From GCA-2719315 sp964448645 (GTDB taxonomy: Bacteria; Bacteroidota; Bacteroidia; Flavobacteriales; Flavobacteriaceae), in assembly GCA_964448645.1 (NCBI GenBank), contig CAYUZY010000030.1, forward strand, positions 1-17,682: 17,682 nt of DNA, in the 5' to 3' direction. Each line of letters starts with the position of its first letter. The first letter of the stretch is position 1. Position numbers and translations under genes: made by a program. Of this stretch, positions 1 to 7,187 are shown piece by piece. A model generated the notes under the pieces. It saw nothing but the letters and a program-made list of their open reading frames with translations. It was not told the DNA's origin and searched no databases.

Positions 1-228
1 GAAAAAGTAGTAGCTACCATTGAGATTCCAAGAAGCCACCATGGCATGTTTCTCCCTGAAAGAAAAAATTCATTCACACTATCACCTGCTTTTTTAGAAG
101 CGATAAAACCAATAGACAAAAGAATAATAAAAAAGGCTATAAGTATCGCCCAATCAAGACCAGATAATTGCATTTCAATTTTTTTTAAGATGTTAAATAT
201 AAAATTATTATACTTAAATTGGTCTTAA
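1..228 (+). CDS. 3' end of an unrecognised protein (5' truncated by the window edge)
   Basis: The reading frame is open from base 1 and ends at a TAA at 226-228, giving at least 75 residues, so the gene starts outside the window. The visible part begins with a beta-strand-like stretch (VVATIEIPRSHHG), then a moderately basic region with SPAFLEAIKP and DKRIIKKAISIAQSRPDN, and ends in a hydrophobic/aromatic tail. I do not recognise the family. The tail after SRPDNC is read through a run of eight T at 179-186, and its composition differs from the part before it. A one-base error or real slippage there would give a protein ending within a few residues. The first ATG in the frame is at 46, but the open frame upstream with sensible residues argues that this is not the true start. 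Confidence 0.5.
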   Translation, partial: EKVVATIEIPRSHHGMFLPERKNSFTLSPAFLEAIKPIDKRIIKKAISIAQSRPDNCISIFFKMLNIKLLYLNWS

Positions 229-277
229 AATATTTAATTCTTAACAAACTTGATTTAATACTTTTATTCTTCTAAAA

Positions 278-910
278 ATGTTTATTAAAAAAAAAATATT
301 ATTTATTTCTCTTTTATTTCTTTTAATGATTGTAAATCATGAAATTAATGGTCAAATCAATTCTGAAAATGTTAACAAAAAAATTTTTATTCCAAATGAA
401 GAGGGTTCTCCCAGTTTATTTACTCCAAAAAAAGAAAACCCTTTTTTAAATGAAGATCCTTTTAAAAAAAAATCAAATGATAACCCTAATGAAGAATTTA
501 TTGACCCTAGTGCAAAATATTTAAAAAAATTAAATAAGAAAAAAGAAGAAGATCAAAACCCAAATAATTTTAGAGTTGATCAATACTTAGGTGATTTTAA
601 AAACAATGGAAAATTTGTTCAAATTGCCCTAAGAGATCATGAATCTCCAGATGGTGATTTAATAAAAATTATGTTAAATGATAAAGAAGTTATTCCAAGA
701 ATTTTACTTCAAGAGCAATTTATTGCCTTGTCATTAAATCTTATGGTTGGTTTTAATAAAATAGATTTTGTAGCTTTAAATCAAGGGTCTTCAGGACCAA
801 ATACAGCAGAAGTTAGAGTTTTTGATGATCAAGGAAATTTAATTGGTTCAAATAGATGGAATCTGGCAACAGGAGTTAAGGCAACCTATATTATTGTTAA
901 AGAAAAATAG
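278..910 (+). CDS. secreted protein of unknown function, flavobacterial type
   Basis: The protein has 210 residues. It starts with a Sec signal peptide (basic MFIKKK, hydrophobic core to about residue 20, likely cleavage after ING at about 25). Residues 26-95 are a low-complexity Asn/Lys/Glu/Pro-rich linker. Residues 100-210 form a compact domain with motifs such as DQYLGDF, GFNKIDFVALNQGSSGPNTA and NLATGVKATYIIVKE. From memory this C-terminal domain recurs in secreted hypothetical proteins of Flavobacteriia. Its pattern suggests a small beta-sandwich, but no catalytic signature is visible. It probably acts in the periplasm or at the cell surface. Its stop lies only two bases from the stop of the convergent aminotransferase gene. 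Confidence 0.75.
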   Translation: MFIKKKILFISLLFLLMIVNHEINGQINSENVNKKIFIPNEEGSPSLFTPKKENPFLNEDPFKKKSNDNPNEEFIDPSAKYLKKLNKKKEEDQNPNNFRVDQYLGDFKNNGKFVQIALRDHESPDGDLIKIMLNDKEVIPRILLQEQFIALSLNLMVGFNKIDFVALNQGSSGPNTAEVRVFDDQGNLIGSNRWNLATGVKATYIIVKEK

Positions 911-928
911 AATTAACTGTATAATTCT
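909..928. terminator. weak AT-rich hairpin between convergent stops
   Basis: AGAATTA (909-915) and TAATTCT (922-928) are perfect inverted arms around a six-base loop. The element spans the stop codons of the two convergent genes ending at 910 and 913, and short T runs flank it on the plus strand. It could serve both genes, but the stem holds only two G:C pairs, so the call is weak. Confidence 0.3.
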
Positions 929-2022
929 TTCATTCCTTTAATAAATCTCTCAACTTCAGGTAGTGTTCCCGTACTAATTCTACACCAATCATAAAATGGG
1001 GGAAAGGGTCTACCTATTTTAACTCCTTTTTTAATCATTTTAGATCCCAATTCTTCAATATTTTTTTTTGAGTGGAAGAAAATAAAATTAGTATGAGACT
1101 TAACATAATTCAAATTTAATTCATCTAATAAAGAATATAGCATTTGTTTTGATTCTTTATTTTTCTTAAGAGAAAAATCATAAAATTCTTTATCATTAAG
1201 AGCTTGTTTCGCTGCTTCAATTCCAAGCACATTACTTCTAGCTACAATATTTTCTCTAATTTTTTTTGCTAATTTAGGTTTTGCAACTAAATAACCAACT
1301 CTTAGTCCAGCCATTCCATAAACTTTGGAAAATGTTTTTGAAACAATAATGTTCTTGTCCTTTTTAATTAAATCAATCATTGATGGATAATTTGGATCCT
1401 CTATATAATCATAATAAGCTTCATCACTAAATACAATTGTCTTATTAGCTGCTGTTTCACAAAAATCATATAATTTTTTAGATGGAATTAATGTTCCAGT
1501 TGGATTATTTGGGTTACATAAAAAAATAAGTTTTGTTTTTTTTGAAATACGATTTTCAATTTCAGACAAATCATATCCTTTATCTGATTTTACAGGAACC
1601 CAATTTATAGAGGCTCCCCATTGTTTGGCAAAATCTAACATGGCTAGAAAAGTTGGTTTAGCAGATATAATTTCTCCTCCATCACTTGTAAATGTAAGAC
1701 CAGTAATTTTTAAACCTTCTGTAGAACCTCCAGTTACTATAACACTTTCATTTGGCACTCCATGCTTTTTTGCTAGCATTTCCTCCAAATCATCAGAATA
1801 AGAATAAGGGTATCTACAGGCATGGTTAAATGATTTATTAATAGCTTCTCTAACTTTTTTAGATGGCCCATAAGGGTTTTCATTAGAACTCAACTTAACT
1901 ACTTGTTCTAAATCTCTTGGTCTGAATAATTCCTTTTCTCGAGAAGTTAAAAAATTTGAAGGTGAAACTAAAACTCCTCCAAGTGCTATTGATGATTTAA
2001 TCCAATCTCTTCTATTTTGCAT
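913..2022 (-). CDS. HisC-like class I/II aminotransferase with Tat export signal
   Basis: This 369-residue PLP-dependent fold-type I aminotransferase resembles histidinol-phosphate aminotransferase. Visible landmarks are SSNENPYGP (45-53), TGGSTEG (97-103), PNNPTG (171-176), Asp200 and Tyr203 in SDEAYYDY, the Schiff-base lysine Lys233 in SKTFSKVYGMAGLRVGY, and the substrate-carboxylate/phosphate arginines Arg338 and Arg348 (RISTGT). Unlike cytosolic HisC, it begins MQNRRDWIKSSIALGGVLV, a twin-arginine signal with RR at 4-5 and a hydrophobic stretch after it, so the enzyme is probably exported folded with its cofactor. It is therefore unlikely to be the biosynthetic HisC, and its substrate is unknown. 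It is divergent from the AGCS amino-acid symporter with 68 bp between the starts, which suggests a shared role in amino-acid use. Confidence 0.85.
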   Translation of the reverse strand: MQNRRDWIKSSIALGGVLVSPSNFLTSREKELFRPRDLEQVVKLSSNENPYGPSKKVREAINKSFNHACRYPYSYSDDLEEMLAKKHGVPNESVIVTGGSTEGLKITGLTFTSDGGEIISAKPTFLAMLDFAKQWGASINWVPVKSDKGYDLSEIENRISKKTKLIFLCNPNNPTGTLIPSKKLYDFCETAANKTIVFSDEAYYDYIEDPNYPSMIDLIKKDKNIIVSKTFSKVYGMAGLRVGYLVAKPKLAKKIRENIVARSNVLGIEAAKQALNDKEFYDFSLKKNKESKQMLYSLLDELNLNYVKSHTNFIFFHSKKNIEELGSKMIKKGVKIGRPFPPFYDWCRISTGTLPEVERFIKGMKELYS

Positions 2023-2090
2023 AAAATTTATTTTTAACTAAAGTTTGAATTTTTTTTTTTTAAAACAAAATTTAATAACTACTTTTCAAT

Positions 2091-3437
2091 GTGAATGATT
2101 TTATAACGCTTATTGAAAATATTTTAAATCAACTCATTAGTTCATTAGAATGGGTTATGCTAATAGCTGTATTAGGAGGTGGAATTTATTTATGTTTGAT
2201 CAGTAAATTTTATCCTTTAACCAAAATTAAATCAGCTTTTATTTTACTTCTTTCCAAAAATGAAAACATAGGTATTTCAAGGTTTCAAGCTTTATCAGCA
2301 GTTTTAGCTGCTACCGTAGGTTTAGGAAATATATCAGGGGTCGCAATAGCCATTCATATGGGTGGTCCAGGAGTTTTAGTTTGGATGTGGATTACTGCAA
2401 TTATAGGAATGATAATTAAATTCTATTCATGCTCTTTATCAGTTCAAATTAGAAAATTAAATAGTGATGGAACTTTTCTTGGTGGGCCAATGTATTATAT
2501 GTCATTAGGAATTAAATATTGGGGAAAATTATTAGCTGTCTGGTTTTCTATAGCAGGACTTTTTGGAGTTCTCCCAGCATTTACAGCAAATCAACTAACT
2601 CAAACTTATATTAATGTAATTAACCCTAATGATTTTATTTTTCTTGGTGATTTCCAATGGAAATTAATAACCGGAATTCTTTTGGCTTTAATAAGTTCTT
2701 TTGTGATTTTTGGTGGATTAAAAAAAATCGTCAGAGTTACTTCAAGCCTTGTTCCTTTAATGGTAGGTCTTTACTTTTTTATGGGTTTATTTATTTTGTT
2801 TTTTAATTATGAACTTGTTTTACCAACCTTTAAATTAATATTCAAAGAGGCTTTCAATTTAGAGACTATGTTAGCTGGTGGTTTTTGGGGACTCATAATT
2901 TTAGGTGTTCGTAGAGCTGTTTTTTCTAATGAAAGTGGTGTTGGTAATGCTCCTATGTACCATGGTCAATCACAATCAAAATTTGGCACAAATGAAGGCC
3001 TTGTTGCAATGTTAGGCCCTCTACTGGACACTATTTTAGTATGTACAATTACCGGATTAATTGTTATTATAAGTGGTGCGTATCTTGATGAAAGCCTAAA
3101 TGGAATAGTTCTTACATTAGAAGCTTTTAGGTTGCTATTCTTTGGTTTTGGAGATGAATTATTAATGTTAATGGTTTTTGTTTTTGGAATTTCTACACTA
3201 TTAACTTATTCATATTATGGAGTAAAATGCTTTGGATATTTAACAAAGGTTAAATATGGTCCTTTATATAACTATTTATATATTATTACTATAATTCTTT
3301 CTTCTGTTGTAACAGTTGAATTAGTAATTAGCCTCATCGATTTATCTTTTGCTCTAATGACAATTCCTAATATGATTGCAATAATTTACCTTTCAAAAAA
3401 AGTAAACAAAGAAATGATTCAAAGATCATGGATATAA
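2091..3437 (+). CDS. sodium:alanine (AGCS) family symporter
   Basis: A 448-residue integral membrane protein with about ten hydrophobic segments, it belongs to the alanine/glycine:cation symporter family (AlsT/DagA type). Diagnostic stretches are ATVGLGNISGVAIAIH (74-89), the family signature GGPGVLVWMWITAIIG (91-106) and GGPMYYMSLG (131-140). Known members import L- or D-alanine or glycine with Na+, and some take glutamine. The start codon is GTG at 2091. An in-frame stop lies at 2076-2078 and no ATG is available near the N-terminus, so GTG is the best choice. The length is at the short end for the family but the fold looks complete. The gene is divergent from the Tat-aminotransferase and converges on the M20 hydrolase with a five-base gap, suggesting amino-acid or peptide salvage at the membrane. 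Confidence 0.92.
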   Translation: MNDFITLIENILNQLISSLEWVMLIAVLGGGIYLCLISKFYPLTKIKSAFILLLSKNENIGISRFQALSAVLAATVGLGNISGVAIAIHMGGPGVLVWMWITAIIGMIIKFYSCSLSVQIRKLNSDGTFLGGPMYYMSLGIKYWGKLLAVWFSIAGLFGVLPAFTANQLTQTYINVINPNDFIFLGDFQWKLITGILLALISSFVIFGGLKKIVRVTSSLVPLMVGLYFFMGLFILFFNYELVLPTFKLIFKEAFNLETMLAGGFWGLIILGVRRAVFSNESGVGNAPMYHGQSQSKFGTNEGLVAMLGPLLDTILVCTITGLIVIISGAYLDESLNGIVLTLEAFRLLFFGFGDELLMLMVFVFGISTLLTYSYYGVKCFGYLTKVKYGPLYNYLYIITIILSSVVTVELVISLIDLSFALMTIPNMIAIIYLSKKVNKEMIQRSWI

Positions 3438-3442
3438 AACAT

Positions 3443-4873
3443 TTATTGTTCTCCAATTGGAGGTGGGCCTGGAGGAAGCATTGGCTCATATATATAATTC
3501 CCTTTTCTTAATTTAAATTCGCTTTTAATTTCCCCACGTAATCTAGAATTGGTAAATAAATCTATCATTGTCATACCTAATGCTTTTGAAGCAAAAACCA
3601 TTCCTTTATGACCGATTGACATTCCTCCAGAAGCAACAACTGCCCATGAATGCCATGGTGTTCCCTTTGGAGCTGTAGTAACACCAAGTCTAACAACTGG
3701 AACTAAAAAACTAACATCCCCAACATCTGTTGATCCTCCCATTGGCTGATCATCTGTAGGTTTAATTGGTTTTATTTTACCATCAATTCCTAGTTTAGGC
3801 TTTTCTGTAGCTTCTTGAATCTTATATGCAAAATCTTTCTCTTCATCAGAATATTTTATGTCACCTAGAAATTCTAAATTCTTTTGAACTGCAATTCCTC
3901 CAGTTCTATTTGGAAGAATTTCATGAATTCCAGAAATCAAATTAATTTTATAATCAACATTAGCCATAATAGCAGCTCCCTCAGCCATTTTCTTTACATG
4001 CTCATAAACTTCATTCATTCCCTCTCTTTTTATATCTCTAACTCTAACCCATATTCGAGAATAGTCAGGAACTACATTAACCACTTGTCCTCCATCTTGA
4101 ATATGATAATGAATTCTAACTGTAGGTTTAACATGTTCTCTATACATGTTAATCCCATGAGTATATAACTCAAGAGCATCTGAGGCGCTTTTTCCGTTCC
4201 ATGGATCAGCAGACGCATGAGCTGTCTGCCCATAAAACTCTACCTTAAAATCAATTAATGCTAAAGAGCTCTGAACATCTGCTTCAATATTATCTGATGG
4301 ATGCCAATCAACACATATATCTAAATCATCAAAAAGACCTTCTCTTGCCATCCATAATTTCCCAAAATATTTTTCTTCAGCAGGTGTTCCAAAAAATTTA
4401 ACAGTTCCTTTCAATTTTCCCGAAGAAATAAGATTTTTTATTGCTACAGCAGCTCCTAAGCTAGCTGTTCCAAAAAGGTTATGACCACAACCATGACCAG
4501 CTGCTCCATCTTCAAGTGCCATCTTTTCTGGAATAGCTTTTTGTGAAATCCCTGGAAGAGCATCAAACTCACCAAGTATTCCAATTATAGGTCTTCCCGA
4601 ACCATAAGAAGCTACAAATGCTGTTGGGGTTTCAGCAACACCAACTTCAACTTCAAATCCATTAATTTTAGCATAATCAATTAAAGTTTTAGATGAAATC
4701 TCCTCTTGAAAGGCAATTTCTGCTGCAGCCCATATCTTATCACTAATTTTAATTAAATCTTGTTTTTGATCTTCAATATTTGAAATCAAATGCTTTTTTA
4801 AAGAAATTTTGCTTTGGCTATAATTTTTTGTAAAAGAGACGAAAATTATTAAACTAAATATTAATTTTTTCAT
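3443..4873 (-). CDS. exported M20 family amidohydrolase, AbgB-like
   Basis: The protein has 476 residues with a signal peptide (MKKLIFSLIIFVSFTKNYSQ), placing it in the periplasm. The M20D-type metallo-amidohydrolase core shows GEFDALPG (101-108), AAGHGCGHN (124-132) supplying Cys129 and His131, TPAEE (163-167) with the catalytic/metal glutamates, His191, TAHAS (217-221) in the dimerisation domain, and PWHSW with His408. The arrangement and length match the p-aminobenzoyl-glutamate hydrolase B / amidohydrolase group. Family members cleave amide bonds of N-acyl or aromatic amino acids and peptides. The true substrate here is not deducible. The C-terminus is proline-rich (MLPPGPPPIG). A 54-residue membrane protein lies six bases upstream on the same strand, so the two are probably co-transcribed. 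Confidence 0.9.
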   Translation of the reverse strand: MKKLIFSLIIFVSFTKNYSQSKISLKKHLISNIEDQKQDLIKISDKIWAAAEIAFQEEISSKTLIDYAKINGFEVEVGVAETPTAFVASYGSGRPIIGILGEFDALPGISQKAIPEKMALEDGAAGHGCGHNLFGTASLGAAVAIKNLISSGKLKGTVKFFGTPAEEKYFGKLWMAREGLFDDLDICVDWHPSDNIEADVQSSLALIDFKVEFYGQTAHASADPWNGKSASDALELYTHGINMYREHVKPTVRIHYHIQDGGQVVNVVPDYSRIWVRVRDIKREGMNEVYEHVKKMAEGAAIMANVDYKINLISGIHEILPNRTGGIAVQKNLEFLGDIKYSDEEKDFAYKIQEATEKPKLGIDGKIKPIKPTDDQPMGGSTDVGDVSFLVPVVRLGVTTAPKGTPWHSWAVVASGGMSIGHKGMVFASKALGMTMIDLFTNSRLRGEIKSEFKLRKGNYIYEPMLPPGPPPIGEQ

Positions 4874-4879
4874 TTTAAA

Positions 4880-5044
4880 CTATTTATTAAAATTTAAAAA
4901 CAACGGGGTTAAAAAAAAAATTATACCCGCCCACAAATAGGGCCAATCAATAAAACTTAAATTAGTATACATAAGTATTACAACTGTAAAAGATAATATT
5001 GACATTATATAAAATAATACTTTTACTACTAATTTTAATTTCAT
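4880..5044 (-). CDS. 54-residue predicted membrane protein upstream of the M20 hydrolase
   Basis: An ATG (complement of 5042-5044) opens a 54-codon frame ending at TAG (complement of 4880-4882). The product starts MKLKLVVKVLFYIM and has two hydrophobic segments, about residues 6-26 and 38-52, separated by a short YTNLSFIDWPYLW loop. Basic residues lie at the N-terminus, as expected for a small inner-membrane protein. Its stop is six bases before the start of the M20 amidohydrolase on the same strand, an operon-like arrangement, and it fills what would otherwise be a 258-base gap. I do not recognise a family. The tight spacing and clean membrane pattern favour a real gene over a chance frame, but AT-rich DNA readily yields hydrophobic frames. 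Confidence 0.5.
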   Translation of the reverse strand: MKLKLVVKVLFYIMSILSFTVVILMYTNLSFIDWPYLWAGIIFFLTPLFLNFNK

Positions 5045-5131
5045 ATAATTAATGTTTGTTAATTAAATTGTTTGTTTGAATTTAAAGTTACTTATTTTTA
5101 ATAAAGATTAATAAATTTAAAATGTATTAAT

Positions 5132-5545
5132 TTGACCAGTAAAGTTAAATATATAGGAGAATTAAGAACTCAATGTACCCATATTGCATCAAATAGCTCT
5201 ATAATAACTGATGCTCCTGTTGATAATCATGGGAAAGGAGAGGCTTTTTCTCCAACTGATACTGTTGCGACTGCATTAGCTTCTTGTCTTCTAACTATAA
5301 TGGGTATTAAAGCAAAACAATTAAAAATTGATATTAGAGATACAAATGCAGAAGTAAAAAAAATAATGGGTGAAAATCCAAGAAGAATTGACTCTATTAT
5401 AATATCTGTTTATTTTAAAAAAGTGTTTGATAAAAAAATCCGTAAAATTTTAGAAAAAGCGGCTTTAACTTGTCCTGTATATTACTCCTTAAATTCAAGT
5501 TTAAATAAAAAAATTCAATTTTTCTGGCCTCCAGAAAAATCTTGA
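5132..5545 (+). CDS. OsmC family protein (peroxiredoxin-like)
   Basis: This is a 137-residue OsmC/Ohr-superfamily protein. It carries DAPVDNHGKGEAFSPTD (27-43), then the first conserved cysteine Cys52 in LASCLLT and the second, Cys114, in LTCPVYYSL, the pair that reduces organic peroxides in characterised members. The protein would be cytosolic and part of thiol-dependent oxidative-stress defence. The start is a TTG at 5132: no ATG occurs in frame before residue 57, and homologues as I remember them begin MTSxVxYxGxLRT, which the TTG start reproduces. Its last codons contain a 10-bp perfect hairpin (5518-5540) and overlap the convergent small membrane protein by 31 bases. Confidence 0.88.
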   Translation: MTSKVKYIGELRTQCTHIASNSSIITDAPVDNHGKGEAFSPTDTVATALASCLLTIMGIKAKQLKIDIRDTNAEVKKIMGENPRRIDSIIISVYFKKVFDKKIRKILEKAALTCPVYYSLNSSLNKKIQFFWPPEKS

Positions 5546-5715
5546 TTTTTCTTATTACCCAATAATACTATAATAATTAAACCAATTACCCCAAATAAGA
5601 ATCCTAATAAAAATCCTAGATTTTTAGATCTATTTCTTTTATCAGCCAAATAAGAACCCCAAGCGCCTAGGGCTACTCCAACTGCTAAAGCAAAATAAAA
5701 ATATGAATTTGACAA
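5515..5715 (-). CDS. small two-helix membrane protein, function unknown
   Basis: The product has 66 residues with two hydrophobic segments (about 5-23 and 33-52) separated by a charged loop, YLADKRNRSKNLG, followed by a glycine-rich second helix (GFLLGFLFGVIGLIIIVLLG) and a polar tail. The arrangement of a basic 'KxRS' turn before a G-rich helix is common in small bacterial membrane proteins of unknown role. Its 3' end overlaps the 3' end of the OsmC gene by 31 bases on the opposite strand. The frame is well formed and has an ATG start, so I consider it likely real, but no function can be given. Confidence 0.55.
   Translation of the reverse strand: MSNSYFYFALAVGVALGAWGSYLADKRNRSKNLGFLLGFLFGVIGLIIIVLLGNKKNQDFSGGQKN
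5518..5540. terminator. bidirectional hairpin terminator inside two overlapping coding ends
   Basis: ATTTTTCTGG (5518-5527) and CCAGAAAAAT (5531-5540) form a perfect 10-bp stem with a three-base loop CCT. Beyond it the plus strand continues CTTGATTTTTC, and the minus strand continues into a TGAATTTTTTT run, so both directions have a U-rich tail. The stem encodes the last residues of both the OsmC protein (FFWPPEK) and the convergent small membrane protein (FSGGQK). Confidence 0.7.
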
Positions 5716-5776
5716 GATATATTAAAAATTAGTACAACTATATACCAAAATAATATTTTTATTTTAGTTTTAAATA

Positions 5777-6226
5777 ATGAAGTTATTTAAAGACATAAAA
5801 GGAAAGGTTATTGATCCTCTTCAGCATACTATAGAAATAATAAAAAAATATCCTTACGCTGAAATACATATTGGATCAGACTCTCAAAGTGTTGGTAAAA
5901 AAACTTTTTATGCGACTGTAATAGCTTATAAGTTAGGAACTAGAGGAGTTCACTATATTCTTAATAAAAAGAAAGTCTCAATTATAAATGATATGTGGAC
6001 AAGATTATGGAAAGAAGCTGAAGATAGTATTGATGCTGCTGAGTGGTTAACCAAACAAATTAGTGTTAAAGTTGAAATAGATATGGATTATAATGGCGAT
6101 GAAAACTTTAAATCCCACAAATTAATTTCAGCTGCAAAGGGCTGGGCAAACTCTCTTGGATATAAAGTAAACATAAAACCAAATAAACAAATAGCAACAA
6201 AAGCTGCTGATCATCATTGTAAATAA
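5777..6226 (+). CDS. YkuK-like RNase H-fold protein (DUF458)
   Basis: The product has 149 residues and resembles the DUF458 / Bacillus YkuK family, which has an RNase H-like fold. Candidate acidic metal ligands sit where the fold requires them: Asp35 in HIGSDSQS on the first strand, Glu80 and nearby acids in WKEAEDS, Asp102 and Asp104 in EIDMDYN, and Asp145 in the C-terminal AADHHCK. The length is normal for the family. The biochemical role is not established in the literature I know. A structure-specific nuclease or a nucleic-acid-binding function is the usual guess. It is followed 40 bases later by the GhrA-like gene on the same strand, with no obvious functional link. Confidence 0.8.
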   Translation: MKLFKDIKGKVIDPLQHTIEIIKKYPYAEIHIGSDSQSVGKKTFYATVIAYKLGTRGVHYILNKKKVSIINDMWTRLWKEAEDSIDAAEWLTKQISVKVEIDMDYNGDENFKSHKLISAAKGWANSLGYKVNIKPNKQIATKAADHHCK

Positions 6227-6266
6227 TTTTAACTTTAAAACAATATTTAAATAAATTTAATTATTC

Positions 6267-7187
6267 ATGAAATTTGTAATTATTGCCCCTGAAATACCTG
6301 CAAAAAAATGGAATGAAAGCTTTAAAAAGCTTTTTCCAAAAATTCCCATTATAATTGGAGATAAAACCGAAAATCCTGATCAAGTAACAGTTGCCATGGT
6401 ATGGAAACAAAAACATGGCGTTCTCTCTAAATTTAAGAACCTTAAATTAATCATTTCAATGGGAGCAGGGGTTGATAATGTTATCTCTGATAAAACCATT
6501 CCTTTTAAAATACCCTTGTGTAGAATTGTGGACAAACAAATGGCTTTTTCCATGAGTAACTATATTATAATGGCTGTTTTAAATTACCATAGAAATTGGT
6601 ATGATTATGATTATGCTCAAAAAAATAAACATTGGGCTCAATTTGAAATTAATGAAAGAGATCTTAATATAGGAATTTTAGGTATTGGTCATTTAGGAAT
6701 GGATGTAGCAAAAAAATTACACTATTTAGACTTTAATGTTTTTGGGTATAGTAAGAACAAAAAATCTACTCCTTTTAAATCCTTCTATGGTAATTCTTTA
6801 TCTTCATTTTTGAATAATATTAATGTTTTAATATGTACTGTTCCCTTAACTCCCCAAACAAAAAACTTATTAAACACAAATTTCTTTCAAAAACTAAGCC
6901 ATCAAACATATTTAATTAATGTTTCTAGAGGAGAAGTCCAAGTTGAGAAAGATATAATTAAAGCTATTAATACTGGAAAACTTAGTGGTGCCTTTTTAGA
7001 TGTTTTTGAAGAAGAACCTTTACCAAAAGATAGTCCTCTTTGGTCTCATCCTAAAGTTAAAATAACTCCTCATATTGCTAGTTTATCATATTCAGATGAA
7101 GGAGTAAGACAAGTAATGGAAAATTATGAAAGGTTAAACAAAAATAAAACTCTTTTAAACCTGGTAGACAGGAAAAAGATGTATTAA
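6267..7187 (+). CDS. ghrA: GhrA-like glyoxylate/hydroxypyruvate reductase (D-2-hydroxyacid dehydrogenase)
   Basis: This 306-residue NAD(P)-dependent D-isomer-specific 2-hydroxyacid dehydrogenase is most like GhrA. The Rossmann motif GILGIGHLG (136-144) is intact. The catalytic set is Arg221 (NVSRGE), Glu250 (FEEEPLP) and His269 (TPHIAS). The N-terminal ISMGAGVDN (63-71) substrate-loop motif and the HW pair near residues 122-123 also fit GhrA. It would reduce glyoxylate or hydroxypyruvate to glycolate or glycerate in the cytosol. The stop codon TAA shares the four bases 7184-7187 with the stop of the convergent DUF1611 gene, leaving no intergenic space. Confidence 0.85.
   Translation: MKFVIIAPEIPAKKWNESFKKLFPKIPIIIGDKTENPDQVTVAMVWKQKHGVLSKFKNLKLIISMGAGVDNVISDKTIPFKIPLCRIVDKQMAFSMSNYIIMAVLNYHRNWYDYDYAQKNKHWAQFEINERDLNIGILGIGHLGMDVAKKLHYLDFNVFGYSKNKKSTPFKSFYGNSLSSFLNNINVLICTVPLTPQTKNLLNTNFFQKLSHQTYLINVSRGEVQVEKDIIKAINTGKLSGAFLDVFEEEPLPKDSPLWSHPKVKITPHIASLSYSDEGVRQVMENYERLNKNKTLLNLVDRKKMY

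Noticed and set aside
2050..2061. Run of 12 T in the gap between the aminotransferase and the symporter
   Set aside because: Homopolymer typical of AT-rich intergenic DNA. No hairpin precedes it, so it is not a terminator. It may bend DNA at the divergent promoters, but nothing supports more.
3451..3462. 12-bp perfect palindrome CTCCAATTGGAG at a convergent junction
   Set aside because: Short, inside the last codons of the M20 gene, and without a T run next to it. Not enough for a terminator or operator call.
3884..4168. 94-codon plus-strand open frame
   Set aside because: It lies fully antisense to the M20 amidohydrolase gene, whose catalytic motifs are intact. Its product is Asn/Ser/Ile-rich, typical of a shadow frame.
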